From Cytobacillus sp. NCCP-133 (GTDB taxonomy: Bacteria; Bacillota; Bacilli; Bacillales; Cytobacillaceae): a stretch of 37,657 bases of DNA. The position numbers were made by a program, and so were the translations under genes. The notes under the pieces are model-generated. The model was not told the DNA's origin and ran no database searches. It was given only the letters and a program-made list of their open reading frames with translations. The stretch lies in the NCBI RefSeq assembly GCF_026011715.1, contig NZ_BRVM01000027.1, positions 1 to 37,657 of the forward strand, written 5' to 3'. This document shows, one piece after another, positions 26,349-33,889 of the stretch; the stretch's first letter is position 1, and each line of letters begins with the position of its first letter.

Positions 26349-27050
26349 ATGAATAGTATTGTGAGTCTATTTGAATTTCTGAACAATAATACTGGTGCAC
26401 TATCAGTGTTAATAAATTTAACGCTGGTTATAGTCACTGTAATATATGTAGTTTTAACAGGAAGTCTTTCAAGAACTTCAAATAAGACAATTGAACATAC
26501 AATTAATGAAGTTAACGAGAAAAAGAAACGTGAAGAAACCATAAAGAAGAATTTGATATATTTAATTAACAGCGAAATCTATATGAATTCATTTATTTAT
26601 GTAATTTCTCAATATTACTTACTTAATGGTAAACAGATTAATCTAAAAGAGAAACTTAGACACTATATCACTAGTGGGGGAGCCACAATCGATAGGACTT
26701 CTAAAGGCCATATAGTTGCTCATACTAAATTGGACACTTGGAAAGAAATCAATGCTGAATGTGCGCAATATTTTTCAAATAATCTAATGCAGGAATTAAC
26801 AGGTTACTACACAGGGGTAGAACACTCTAAAATCTATTCAATAAATGGGATGTCTACTGAGAATTTCATAGAAGTTTGTAAAGGTCAACTTGTATCAACT
26901 TTAAAGTGTTTAGAACTGTTAAGAGAAGAAGACCCCAATTTAAGAACTAATTTAGAATATAATATTGATGGAAAACTCCTAACAATAAATAAAGAAAAAG
27001 GAACTATAATTGAAGTAGATAAAAATAGTGTCCAAGCAGTATCTAAGTAA
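26349..27050 (+). CDS. Single-pass membrane protein with cytoplasmic helical domain, unknown function
   Basis: This protein of about 233 residues has one clear N-terminal membrane helix (LSVLINLTLVIVTVIYVVL, about 19-37), followed by a charged coiled segment (TINEVNEKKKREETIKKN) and a soluble domain. The layout, an N-terminal anchor plus a cytoplasmic effector-like region, is common among small defence-associated proteins but no family was recognised. ATG 26349 is chosen because GAGGAGGAAG (26329-26338) precedes it; an in-frame ATG at 26313 lies upstream of that site. It stands alone between two non-coding regions. Confidence 0.7.
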   Translation: MNSIVSLFEFLNNNTGALSVLINLTLVIVTVIYVVLTGSLSRTSNKTIEHTINEVNEKKKREETIKKNLIYLINSEIYMNSFIYVISQYYLLNGKQINLKEKLRHYITSGGATIDRTSKGHIVAHTKLDTWKEINAECAQYFSNNLMQELTGYYTGVEHSKIYSINGMSTENFIEVCKGQLVSTLKCLELLREEDPNLRTNLEYNIDGKLLTINKEKGTIIEVDKNSVQAVSK

Positions 27051-27142
27051 ATTTTATATTGGTATTTATTAAGACTATTAATATTTTACAAGGGACGTCC
27101 CCCTCTTTTCTATAACTACACATAGAAAGGAGGGGATTTGTT

Positions 27143-27388
27143 ATGGAAGAATATATATTGAAAAAAGATTTACGAGTTCAAGGTCATACATACCGTATTG
27201 CAATTTTTCAGGAAAAAGACGGAGTATTATATTATTCGGTTTTTGCAGAAATATTTGAAGATGAGACGTTTGAACTAATTCATGGTGGAAGGTTTGAATC
27301 TGAAGAAGCAGCCAAGGAATATTTAATACGTGTTTTATATTGCCTAGTACACTGGGAAGAAACATTTAATCATTATAATGAAAATTAA
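27143..27388 (+). CDS. Small soluble protein of unknown function
   Basis: This 81-residue protein starts at ATG 27143, fixed by AAAGGAGGGG (27125-27134). It alternates strands and helices (HTYRIAIFQEKDGVLYYSVF, then a FESEEAAKEYLIRVLYCLVHW helix) and looks like a compact alpha/beta domain, but I recognise no family. An 18-bp perfect palindrome lies just after its stop codon. It is the first of many small co-directional genes up to 33140. Confidence 0.7.
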   Translation: MEEYILKKDLRVQGHTYRIAIFQEKDGVLYYSVFAEIFEDETFELIHGGRFESEEAAKEYLIRVLYCLVHWEETFNHYNEN

Positions 27389-27412
27389 TAGTTTTTATGA
27401 TTGTTACTATTA

Positions 27413-27430
27413 TAATCATTATAATGATTA
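27413..27430. repeat. 18-bp perfect palindrome
   Basis: TAATCATTATAATGATTA is self-complementary. Part of it, AATCATTATAATGA, also occurs 46 bases earlier at 27368-27381, overlapping the end of the 27143 gene. It may be a terminator stem or a protein-binding site. Confidence 0.6.
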
Positions 27431-27935
27431 GTAATAGTAGTTAACTGAGAATCTAAAAAGCACTGTAGGCGAAAAAAATGATTTTTTTCAGATAAGAAAA
27501 ATGAAAAAAATGCTACAGAAGGGTTTACTATGACTGAAATAAATGAAAAAAATCTGGTTGGAGAAGAAAATAGATATTTGTAGACATTTAATTATTTTGA
27601 CTGATTTTAAGGGGAAATAACCTAATTCAACGGAATTTGGGGAATTTACTAATTTCTTTAAACGTAGTATGATTTATATATAATACATCGAATATATAGA
27701 ATATACTGCAGGGAAAGGGTAGCCTAGGAACCTTTTCCTTACCACAAAAGCCAAACGGTCCGTACAACTGTTTGGCTTTTCAACTGTTATCAAAATAATT
27801 AGCCCTTTCTCATTTTGCATAATACTTCTTTGACTTGCAGCAGCCATAGGGAAGTAGTTACCATCTACTGTAATCATTTTGCGGAATTTATGTTTTATAC
27901 ACGTTAAAATATCCCTATAAAGTCAGGGGAGGATA
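27431..27935. other. 505-bp region without a supported gene
   Basis: The only strong structure is a long hairpin at 27746-27780. A minus-strand frame across 27674-27877 has no ribosome site and spans this hairpin, so it is not taken as a gene. Confidence 0.4.
27746..27780. terminator. Long perfect hairpin, possible bidirectional terminator
   Basis: AAAAGCCAAAC (27746-27756) pairs perfectly with GTTTGGCTTTT (27770-27780) around a 13-base loop. The adjacent GGAAAGGG...CCTTTTCC (27712-27738) could form a second stem. A-rich and T-rich flanks allow termination in either direction. Confidence 0.55.
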
Positions 27936-27938
27936 ATG

Positions 27939-28163
27939 ATGTTCTATTTAGATTATATTTCTAGTTACTTTTGCGTTGTTGGCCTAGTATGGTTTCTGAT
28001 GATTCTTTGTGGGAAGTATGTACCATTAGTAGTAACAAAAGGAAAAGAGAAAACAGAAAAATTGCAGGAAAGGATCTTTTTACTGAGTATTCCATTATCA
28101 TTAGCACTTGGGTACACATTATTTCATTTTTTTAACCTGTATGAGTACATGAGGTTAGTATAA
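27939..28163 (+). CDS. Small two-helix membrane protein
   Basis: This protein of about 74 residues has two hydrophobic helices (SSYFCVVGLVWFLMILCG and IFLLSIPLSLALGYTLFHFF) joined by a basic loop (KGKEKTEKLQER). It starts at ATG 27939, or at the ATG one codon earlier; AGGGGAGGA lies at 27925-27933. It precedes the 28179 gene by 15 bases, so the two are probably co-transcribed. Function unknown; small hydrophobic cargo proteins of this kind could be toxins or stress proteins, with no direct evidence. Confidence 0.65.
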   Translation: MFYLDYISSYFCVVGLVWFLMILCGKYVPLVVTKGKEKTEKLQERIFLLSIPLSLALGYTLFHFFNLYEYMRLV

Positions 28164-28178
28164 GAGAGAGGTATTTAG

Positions 28179-28442
28179 GTGTTTGGATATTTTGAAATTC
28201 ATTTAAATCAGGAGTATGAGAATGTGTGGGGGTTACCAATAGAAGTTGGGTTAAAAAATAATCAAGGAATAATATGTTTAATGGCTGATTTAAGTATCTT
28301 AGAATTGCTATTATCAAATATTAATAGGGGCCATGTAGATCGGATAATGCTACATAGTAATGATAGCCATATAGACATTGAATACTACAAAAAGTTTAAA
28401 GAGACTTGTGAAAGGTATAATATGGAACACGGAATTATTTAG
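28179..28442 (+). CDS. Small protein of unknown function
   Basis: This 87-residue protein starts at GTG 28179 after AGAGAGAGG. It contains alternating strands and a C-terminal helix (YYKKFKETCERYNMEHGII). No membrane helix or known motif is seen. It is probably in one transcript with the two-helix membrane protein just upstream. Confidence 0.6.
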   Translation: MFGYFEIHLNQEYENVWGLPIEVGLKNNQGIICLMADLSILELLLSNINRGHVDRIMLHSNDSHIDIEYYKKFKETCERYNMEHGII

Positions 28443-29048
28443 TAGTTTCTGAATTAATTGATTGAAGATATTATCGTACTAGAGAAAAATTTTAAAAAAA
28501 TATCAAAATAGTGCTTTACAGGCAAAATATTCCGTGATATTATAATAAACGTAATATACATTATTTAATTTTATTTTGAATTTAATTTTAATAGTTTTTG
28601 ATTATATATATATCTCTTTCTTTTTATCACTAAAAGGGAAGGGAACAAAAAATATACAGAATATACCCTAAGTAAATAAGATGATGAGTTTAGTTCACTG
28701 TATTGATCTGGGCTCATAATCTCTGTGCATTTACACGCCTAATAAGGATGTGTTTGACATGCGCAACCTTGAGTATATTTGTATATTTTTGTTCTTTCTA
28801 TTATGTGATAAAAAGGAGGAGATTTTTTTATGCGAATTTTCCATATTTTCCCAACTTAGCATTTTTAGACTAAAACAATTGAATAAAATTGGAGCAATCA
28901 ATAGAGAGTAAAATGCGATTGAAGTATTAATCTAGCGATAAAAGACGGAATATTCTGAATTGAGGAAGACCTATAAGTCAAAATTTTGAGTGAAGTGCTT
29001 AGTCCATTCTATTTAATTCAAATTACTGATATCTAGGAGGAGTTTCAT
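28443..29048. other. 606-bp non-coding region with a possible promoter and mini-leader
   Basis: The stretch is very AT-rich. A perfect -35 (TTGACA, 28754-28759) stands 16 bases before TATTTG, a weak -10. A strong AAAAGGAGGA and a tiny open frame follow (28811-28859). Nothing else is seen before AGGAGGAG at 29036, the ribosome site of the next gene. Confidence 0.4.
28830..28859 (+). CDS. Nine-residue leader peptide or 5' remnant of a lost gene
   Basis: ATG 28830 follows a near-perfect AAAAGGAGGA (28811-28820). The frame encodes MRIFHIFPT and stops at TAG. It lies 190 bases before the 29049 gene. It could be an attenuation leader, or a gene truncated early; the ribosome site is too good to ignore. 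Confidence 0.35.
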   Translation: MRIFHIFPT

Positions 29049-29564
29049 ATGAAGAATAATGCAGTTAATAAAGTTGGTTATATGGTTCACTTAAGTGCTG
29101 AAAGAGATGACAGCATAGACTTAGAAATGAAAAGTCGCGTACTAGAGGTGTTATTAGAGAATGTTAAAGGGATAAGTGTTGCAAATTACCATTCTTATAA
29201 GAGTAATCCACTAGTTGCCCAGTATTTTATCAGTTTATTAAGAAAGCAGGACATCGACACAATTGCTGTACAGGATCGTTCAATTTTTAATAAGGACATA
29301 ATCAATCTGTTTATCGAAGAGGGGTTTCATTTCATTTTGATTGAAGTTAATCGTAGCAAGACAAAATATAGGATTGAGGAAATTACTAACAACCAATTGA
29401 GGTCAGATCTACATAATGTAGCCAGAATCAGTAAAGTTAAATGGGAAAACTTAGGTTCTGACTATAGAAAGGCCTTAATCAATTATGAAAGAGTTGCAAG
29501 GATGTCGAATGATTTAGTAGATGAATTCGAATCTACTACTGGTATTAACGTTTCTGCCTATTAA
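29049..29564 (+). CDS. Resolvase-like-fold small protein, family member 1
   Basis: This 171-residue protein starts at ATG 29049 after AGGAGGAG. The N-terminus KVGYMVHLSAERDDS and the segment LLRKQDIDTIAVQDRSIFNK...FIEEGFHFILIEV resemble the first domain of serine recombinases (GY.RVS..., then a D-rich strand and a helix before 'l...g..f..i'). The catalytic Arg-x-Ser pattern is degraded, and no C-terminal DNA-binding domain is evident, so it is probably not an active recombinase. The same block occurs in the products of 29656 and 32640. The family sits in a run of small co-directional cargo genes. Resemblance is by eye; function unknown. Confidence 0.7.
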   Translation: MKNNAVNKVGYMVHLSAERDDSIDLEMKSRVLEVLLENVKGISVANYHSYKSNPLVAQYFISLLRKQDIDTIAVQDRSIFNKDIINLFIEEGFHFILIEVNRSKTKYRIEEITNNQLRSDLHNVARISKVKWENLGSDYRKALINYERVARMSNDLVDEFESTTGINVSAY

Positions 29565-29655
29565 GTTCGTTATTGAAGGAATACAGTGTTTGATTTAGTG
29601 ATAAGTGAACATAAAAACAAAAAAACAAAAAAACTATTCAAGGAGATGATACTTT

Positions 29656-30090
29656 ATGAAAAACGTAACATTTTTCACATTATTACCGGAGACAATTCTA
29701 GGGAGAACAAGGAATTCTACTGAGGAATTTTTTGAATACACCATGATGGTGGATATATTTGCTGAGAACAACAACCTTAAGATTGTTAATGGTTGCGCAA
29801 TTTCAAATTTTGAGGATAAAAGTATGAATGATAAGTATTTTTCTAGACTGAAAAAGAAGTCAACTGTATTAATAATATCTCCTGTACATGTTGCAAACTC
29901 TAATATTCTAGATTTATTTATAAGTAAAGATGTCACCTTTAGAGTCATTCAGGGGGATTATCTTATGAAACCAAAACTTCTAAAAAAAATCTGGTTAGAA
30001 GAAGCGACTACAACAAAAATTCCACTGGCGGTAGAAAATTTGTTTAAAGCAGAGTTATTAACAGCAGAGGCAAAAGTTAGTTCGATATAA
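29656..30090 (+). CDS. Resolvase-like-fold small protein, family member 2
   Basis: This 144-residue protein starts at ATG 29656 after AAGGAGATGA. Its central block YFSRLKKKSTVLIISPVHVA plus NSNILDLFISKDVTFRVIQGD aligns with the blocks of the 29049 and 32640 products (Y, hydrophobic strand, loop, I..LFI, strand). The N-terminus differs from member 1 and lacks the GY..(L)S sequence. It lies 91 bases after member 1, and the gap is A-rich with repeated AAAAACAAAA. Function unknown. Confidence 0.65.
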   Translation: MKNVTFFTLLPETILGRTRNSTEEFFEYTMMVDIFAENNNLKIVNGCAISNFEDKSMNDKYFSRLKKKSTVLIISPVHVANSNILDLFISKDVTFRVIQGDYLMKPKLLKKIWLEEATTTKIPLAVENLFKAELLTAEAKVSSI

Positions 30091-30143
30091 AAAATATCTA
30101 GTTTGTTAGAAAAATAAAAATAAGAAACAAAGGAGAGTAAAAA

Positions 30144-30494
30144 ATGAATCCACTTGAAAAATTGATATCAGAAGGAAATGCTCAAATTGTGACGGAGTTA
30201 GAAACAACAAAAGAACCGGACAAATTTATTCTAATTGACTGCGATCCACTGGCTCCAAGACCAAATCTGGTTCTTGAAGAGGTCTTAAAAGGAACAGGTA
30301 TTACTAGTGGAAAAGAGCCATTATTTAAGGTTTTTGGAGCATGGAAATGGGATTATAGTGAGATTGATGATGAAACTTGGAATAACGTAATAGAAACAAT
30401 TGAAGATAGGTTAGATTTAGCCTATGAAAATGGATGGGCAAGAAGGGTAAGTTGGAAGCCAACAAGTAGAAAATACAGACAAAGTATCAAATAA
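30144..30494 (+). CDS. Small soluble protein of unknown function
   Basis: This 116-residue protein starts at ATG 30144 with AAAGGAGAG upstream, 53 bases after the previous gene. It contains a Pro-rich loop (CDPLAPRPN), an aromatic patch (VFGAWKWDYSEIDDETW) and a basic C-terminus (WARRVSWKPTSRKYRQ). No family recognised. Confidence 0.65.
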   Translation: MNPLEKLISEGNAQIVTELETTKEPDKFILIDCDPLAPRPNLVLEEVLKGTGITSGKEPLFKVFGAWKWDYSEIDDETWNNVIETIEDRLDLAYENGWARRVSWKPTSRKYRQSIK

Positions 30495-30646
30495 GGTTAT
30501 AGTCCAGTAGGGGCGGATAGGACCATGCATTTGCCAAATTGATATGAAGTATGACTATCATGCCCTAATTCTAAATCTTAAAGATAAATACTGCTTAAGT
30601 ATTTCGTACCGATCAGCAGAAAGAGCAAAATTAAGGAGGAGATAAA

Positions 30647-30862
30647 ATGGTAAAGGTAATTGATTATGATGAACGAGGTAACGTAAGAGTAACTAGAGTT
30701 TTTAACGGTGAGATAAAAAAAGAAAGAATCTATCGTAAAGAAGATATCGAAGTTATAAGTGAAAAGGATTGTAGAATTCCTACTCAAAGGGTTAGTCTTC
30801 AAAAGTCAAACAAAGATGAAATTAAAGATCTATTTGATTTCCTTACTCGTGATGAGTTATAA
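30647..30862 (+). CDS. Small charged protein of unknown function
   Basis: This 71-residue protein starts at ATG 30647 after AAGGAGGAGA. It has a beta-rich N-terminus (VKVIDYDERGNVRVTRVF) and a charged helical C-terminus (SNKDEIKDLFDFLTRDEL). The size and strand pattern recall small DNA-binding or antitoxin-like proteins, but no family is recognised. The next gene begins 46 bases downstream. Confidence 0.6.
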   Translation: MVKVIDYDERGNVRVTRVFNGEIKKERIYRKEDIEVISEKDCRIPTQRVSLQKSNKDEIKDLFDFLTRDEL

Positions 30863-30908
30863 CGAAGGTTTCAAAAGATCTTCGTTAAATTTAAAGGGGG
30901 TGGAAGGG

Positions 30909-31106
30909 ATGATTAATACAAAGTATATGAGATTACAAGACTTAGAAGAGGAGTTGGATATCATTCGCTCCTTATATGAAAGATTTTGGCCTGAAATGTC
31001 TGAACAACAACAAGATTTTCTAGCAAACATTGAGCACCAAATTGTTAAAGAAATACGTATACTTGAGCATCAGGTAACAGGTTACACTCCTAAGCCTAAC
31101 TTTTAA
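30909..31106 (+). CDS. Small coiled-coil protein of unknown function
   Basis: This 65-residue protein starts at ATG 30909 after AAAGGGGGTGGAAGG; the frame is open from 30759 but that part overlaps the previous gene and has no start signal. The sequence is nearly all helix (LQDLEEELDIIRSLYERFW, then a QDFLANIEHQIVKEIRILEH helix), consistent with a helical hairpin. Function unknown. Confidence 0.6.
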   Translation: MINTKYMRLQDLEEELDIIRSLYERFWPEMSEQQQDFLANIEHQIVKEIRILEHQVTGYTPKPNF

Positions 31107-31151
31107 AGTTGAAAAACTTATTTGCCAATTTATAAGAAGGGAGATGACACT

Positions 31152-31415
31152 ATGAGAACTAAATACAGTAAAGCAGTAATGAAGATCGATTGGTCTGGTC
31201 CAGAGGGAAATGTGTACCACATTATGTGGAAGGCGGAAGCAATTCTTGAACATATTGAGGAATTTAATAAGTTAGAGGAACTAAATTATCGGTTAAAACA
31301 TGATAACTTGAATAGTTATGAAGAAGTTCTTACTTTAATTAATGAGTATGTAACAATTGAGAATATGGATGACTATTATTCGCTTAGAACTGAACTTGAT
31401 GGCGATGAGAATTAA
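31152..31415 (+). CDS. Small protein of unknown function
   Basis: This 87-residue protein starts at ATG 31152 after AAGAAGGGAG. It is mostly helical and acidic toward the end (SYEEVLTLINEYVTIENMDD). An in-frame extension to 31122 lacks a ribosome site. It is co-directional with its neighbours. No family recognised. Confidence 0.6.
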   Translation: MRTKYSKAVMKIDWSGPEGNVYHIMWKAEAILEHIEEFNKLEELNYRLKHDNLNSYEEVLTLINEYVTIENMDDYYSLRTELDGDEN

Positions 31416-31443
31416 TCATAGGTAAAGTTGGGGTAGCCTTAAG

Positions 31444-31618
31444 ATGGCATTGAATTTTTATGATAAGTCGATATGCCCAACAGAAGAACATTGGGAAGAT
31501 TAATGATACTGGAGTGGATTCTGGCGCATTTTTTGAATGTGTTACAGACGGATTTATTGGAAGTCGTATGATATCTATTATTTTGAATACTAGTCCTCAA
31601 TTCCTTGAAGGTGAATAA
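31444..31618 (+). pseudogene. Possible frameshifted small gene
   Basis: ATG 31444 opens a frame reading MALNFYDKSICPTEEHWED that stops at 31504. Another frame, open from ATG 31460 to 31618 (52 residues), continues with a natural-looking sequence (TGVDSGAFFECVTDGFIG). Joining the first to the second by one frameshift near 31500 would give one protein of about 58 residues. Neither start has a good ribosome site. It could be a decayed gene or chance. Confidence 0.3.
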
Positions 31619-31693
31619 ATTCACGCTATACTTTCACAAATAACAATGTAGTTGTTTTTATTAAATGAATGGGCAAGAGAAGGAGGTAACAAA

Positions 31694-31912
31694 ATGAATT
31701 GGCTTCGAAAAACAATAACCGAAATGAACTATAAAGGAATGGCATTATCCTCAATCATTATGGGTCCAGTATTAGGGTTAGCATCAGTCTACATAGTAAA
31801 TAGTAAACCCAATCTTGTTACAACATTTCTCATTCTGTTAATCGTATCCTCAGTATCCAGTAGTGTAGATCGCTGGACAAGAGCAAATGAAAAACGGGAG
31901 GTGAAAGATTGA
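31694..31912 (+). CDS. Two-helix membrane protein, first of an overlapping pair
   Basis: This 72-residue protein starts at ATG 31694 after AAGGAGGTAA. It has hydrophobic helices ALSSIIMGPVLGLASVYIV and TTFLILLIVSSVSSSV, followed by a basic tail. Its stop codon overlaps the TTG start of the next membrane gene, so the pair is translationally coupled and probably works together. Function unknown. Confidence 0.7.
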   Translation: MNWLRKTITEMNYKGMALSSIIMGPVLGLASVYIVNSKPNLVTTFLILLIVSSVSSSVDRWTRANEKREVKD

Positions 31913-32352
31913 AAACTCCACGTTTTAAAAAGGAAAAAGCCACTAAGTTTGTCTTATTAATTGGAAAGATCGTTACAATGATGATCATAACAACGATAAC
32001 TTACCCATTTATACTGTTTGTCAGTGAAATTGAAATGACACAGGAAACATGGCTCTTATACGTTGGAGGAATGGCTGCAGGGGTTTTATCTGGAAAAATA
32101 AAACTACATGGGGAAGTAAACAAAAAAATGACAAGGTGGTTTGTGTTTTTATCATGTTTATCCATCATGCTTGTAGTTAACACTCTAATGAATATTGAAG
32201 AAGAAGCATTGATAACCATATTAGGTCTACTTGTTGGAATTCCGACCTATGTGAGCCTGAAGTATCATTTTAGTGATTTAGAAAAGGAAATAAAGAACTA
32301 TTATGATAATGCAGATTCAGATTATAAAGGATATAAACGTTTTAGAATTTAA
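31909..32352 (+). CDS. Multi-pass membrane protein, second of an overlapping pair
   Basis: This 147-residue protein starts at TTG 31909, overlapping the previous stop, with GGGAGGTGA upstream. About four hydrophobic segments are seen (FVLLIGKIVTMMIITTITYP, WLLYVGGMAAGVLSG, WFVFLSCLSIMLVVNTLM, ALITILGLLVGIPTYVSL), then a soluble charged tail. It forms a coupled pair with the 31694 gene. No family recognised. Confidence 0.7.
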   Translation: MKTPRFKKEKATKFVLLIGKIVTMMIITTITYPFILFVSEIEMTQETWLLYVGGMAAGVLSGKIKLHGEVNKKMTRWFVFLSCLSIMLVVNTLMNIEEEALITILGLLVGIPTYVSLKYHFSDLEKEIKNYYDNADSDYKGYKRFRI

Positions 32353-32392
32353 GAAAACAAGCATTAACATACTTAAAGGAGGCGATCTCTTA

Positions 32393-32638
32393 ATGGAAAA
32401 ATTTAATATTAATTACGATGGTAAAATCTATTTGGATTATATCCCGAATGAAAATAAAATGGTTGAATTTATTGTAAATAATGAACGGGTTATGAATTTA
32501 TGTGTAGAATTTCAGTTTCAGAGAATAGCAGAAAAAATAATAAGAGAATTACCATCTCCCCTTAGAACAGATGAGGATTTTGAACAAGGAATTGAAGTGT
32601 TAAAGAAATATGTAGTCTTTTCCGAAGGAGGTCGGTAA
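32393..32638 (+). CDS. Small protein of unknown function
   Basis: This 81-residue protein starts at ATG 32393 after AAAGGAGGCGA; the frame is open from 32303 but that part overlaps the previous gene. It has an alpha/beta pattern (KIYLDYIPNENKMVEFIV, then a helix FQRIAEKIIREL). It ends one base before the next gene, so the two are coupled. Function unknown. Confidence 0.65.
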   Translation: MEKFNINYDGKIYLDYIPNENKMVEFIVNNERVMNLCVEFQFQRIAEKIIRELPSPLRTDEDFEQGIEVLKKYVVFSEGGR

Positions 32639-32639
32639 T

Positions 32640-33140
32640 ATGGAATTAAAGAATGCTGGATATTTTATGCATATTCAACCTAGCGATAACAAGGAAATGT
32701 TGGATTACGAATATGCGATAAAGTGTAATGCTGCGTTGATGAAAGGGATTTTTGTCAAAAGTAAGTTTGAGTATAGTAATCACAAACATACTTTACGAAA
32801 GTATTTAAACGAATTGGAATCGGAAGGTATTAAAAGTGTAATCATTCATGACATATTAACACTTTTGGATGAAGATATTATGAGGTATTTTATTGAAAGA
32901 AAATTCAATATAGTGGTTGTAAATCTTTATTTAAATAAAGGATATTGTACAATAACAGAAAGAACTCCTACTGACTTTTATGATTTAAACAAAGATTGTT
33001 TTAATGATATTGAAAAAATTAAAGCATACAAACAAGTGATAAAGGAGGGGAAAGTTGATAAGTGTCTTCAGAGGAATATAATGAAACTCCTTAAACACTT
33101 TGAACCTAAAATTGAGGTTGATTCAAATGCTTACGTCTAA
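32640..33140 (+). CDS. Resolvase-like-fold small protein, family member 3
   Basis: This 166-residue protein starts at ATG 32640 after GAAGGAGGTCGG, which lies inside the end of the previous gene. NAGYFMHIQPSDNKE at the start and YLNELESEGIKSVIIHDILT plus LDEDIMRYFIERKFNIVVVNL match family member 1 (29049) in order and spacing, giving the same serine-resolvase-like beta-alpha-beta pattern without a clear catalytic Ser or Arg. It is the last gene before the relic right end at 33174. Function unknown. Confidence 0.7.
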   Translation: MELKNAGYFMHIQPSDNKEMLDYEYAIKCNAALMKGIFVKSKFEYSNHKHTLRKYLNELESEGIKSVIIHDILTLLDEDIMRYFIERKFNIVVVNLYLNKGYCTITERTPTDFYDLNKDCFNDIEKIKAYKQVIKEGKVDKCLQRNIMKLLKHFEPKIEVDSNAYV

Positions 33141-33173
33141 AATAACTCCCGCTAATAGGAACATTAGAGAAAG

Positions 33174-33242
33174 ACTGTGTCAAAAAGAAAGAAAAGTTAG
33201 CAGAATGAAAAAGTCTACATAAGAAGAATAAAGGTAACATAA
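33174..33242 (+). mobile_element. Decayed internal copy of the transposon right end
   Basis: This 69-bp stretch aligns with the terminal right end 37583-37653 at about 80% by eye, with small gaps. It has the ACTGTGT start and three degenerate TnsB-type sites AAAGTTAGCA (33193), AAAGTCTACA (33210) and AAAGGTAACA (33230), against AAAGTTTGCA/AAAGTCTGCA at the terminal end. The word TAAGAAGAATAAAG is identical in both. It separates the small-gene run from the cassette-like array. Damage in the site cores suggests it no longer binds TnsB well. Confidence 0.85.
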
Positions 33243-33403
33243 GTCTTGTGGGTGTAACTAGCATATGGTTATGGCCACGGGGCTTTTTTATCTCAAACTG
33301 TGGTCATACTGGATAATGCTTATTTTTTTGCCTTAAACGTTGATTTGTTATTTCGCTAATGGATGCATTTAAACAAGGATAGAACTGGAGGAAGTTAATC
33401 TTA

Positions 33404-33763
33404 ATGAATATTAGAGATTTTAGTGAATTTACCATCGAGTTATTTGTTTCGCTTATACTATCTGACATAGAGGAAGTTATTCACAAGGGCAAATCTTCTA
33501 TTCGAAAACAAGAGAAAGAAATAATAACTGAATGGTTAACGTGGATAGATGAAAATAGGAATTTTTTTTCAGATGATACTCTTGATCTAATTGAAAGACA
33601 GTTTGAAGATGATTTAGGGGCAATGCCTATATGGAAATCTGACAAAGAACTCCAAGAAGAAGTATTAAACGGATTCAGAGATTATTTTGGTGAGGATTCC
33701 TATTTTTATGAACTATTTAAAAATGCATATTTAACTGGATTAGAAGATGGAGGTCTTATGTAA
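33404..33763 (+). CDS. Acidic helical protein of unknown function
   Basis: This 119-residue protein starts at ATG 33404 after GGAGGAAG. It is acidic and mostly helical (SDIEEVIHKGKSSIRKQEKE, then a DDTLDLIERQFEDDL helix), with no membrane segment. It is the first gene after the relic right end and the first of the array whose intergenic gaps begin with AACTAAC-type repeat sequence. No family recognised. Confidence 0.65.
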   Translation: MNIRDFSEFTIELFVSLILSDIEEVIHKGKSSIRKQEKEIITEWLTWIDENRNFFSDDTLDLIERQFEDDLGAMPIWKSDKELQEEVLNGFRDYFGEDSYFYELFKNAYLTGLEDGGLM

Positions 33764-33805
33764 CTAACAGGTAGTGTTTCAGTAATAAGGGAGGAACGAT
33801 TTTTT

Positions 33806-33820
33806 ACTAACGGGCAGGAT
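33806..33820 (+). repeat. Partial array repeat (copy A)
   Basis: ACTAACGGGCAGG resembles the left edge of the fuller repeats at 35045 and 36496. The stem and right edge are absent. Confidence 0.35.
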
Positions 33821-33889
33821 AATGAGAAAAGGTTTTTTGATAGAAATAAGAAATTAGATGGTAAATTAGTTAAAAAGGCTGTGTTATAA

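Noticed and set aside
27674..27877. Minus-strand open frame of 67 codons
   Set aside because: It runs through the long perfect hairpin at 27746-27780 and lacks a ribosome site, so it is more likely chance.
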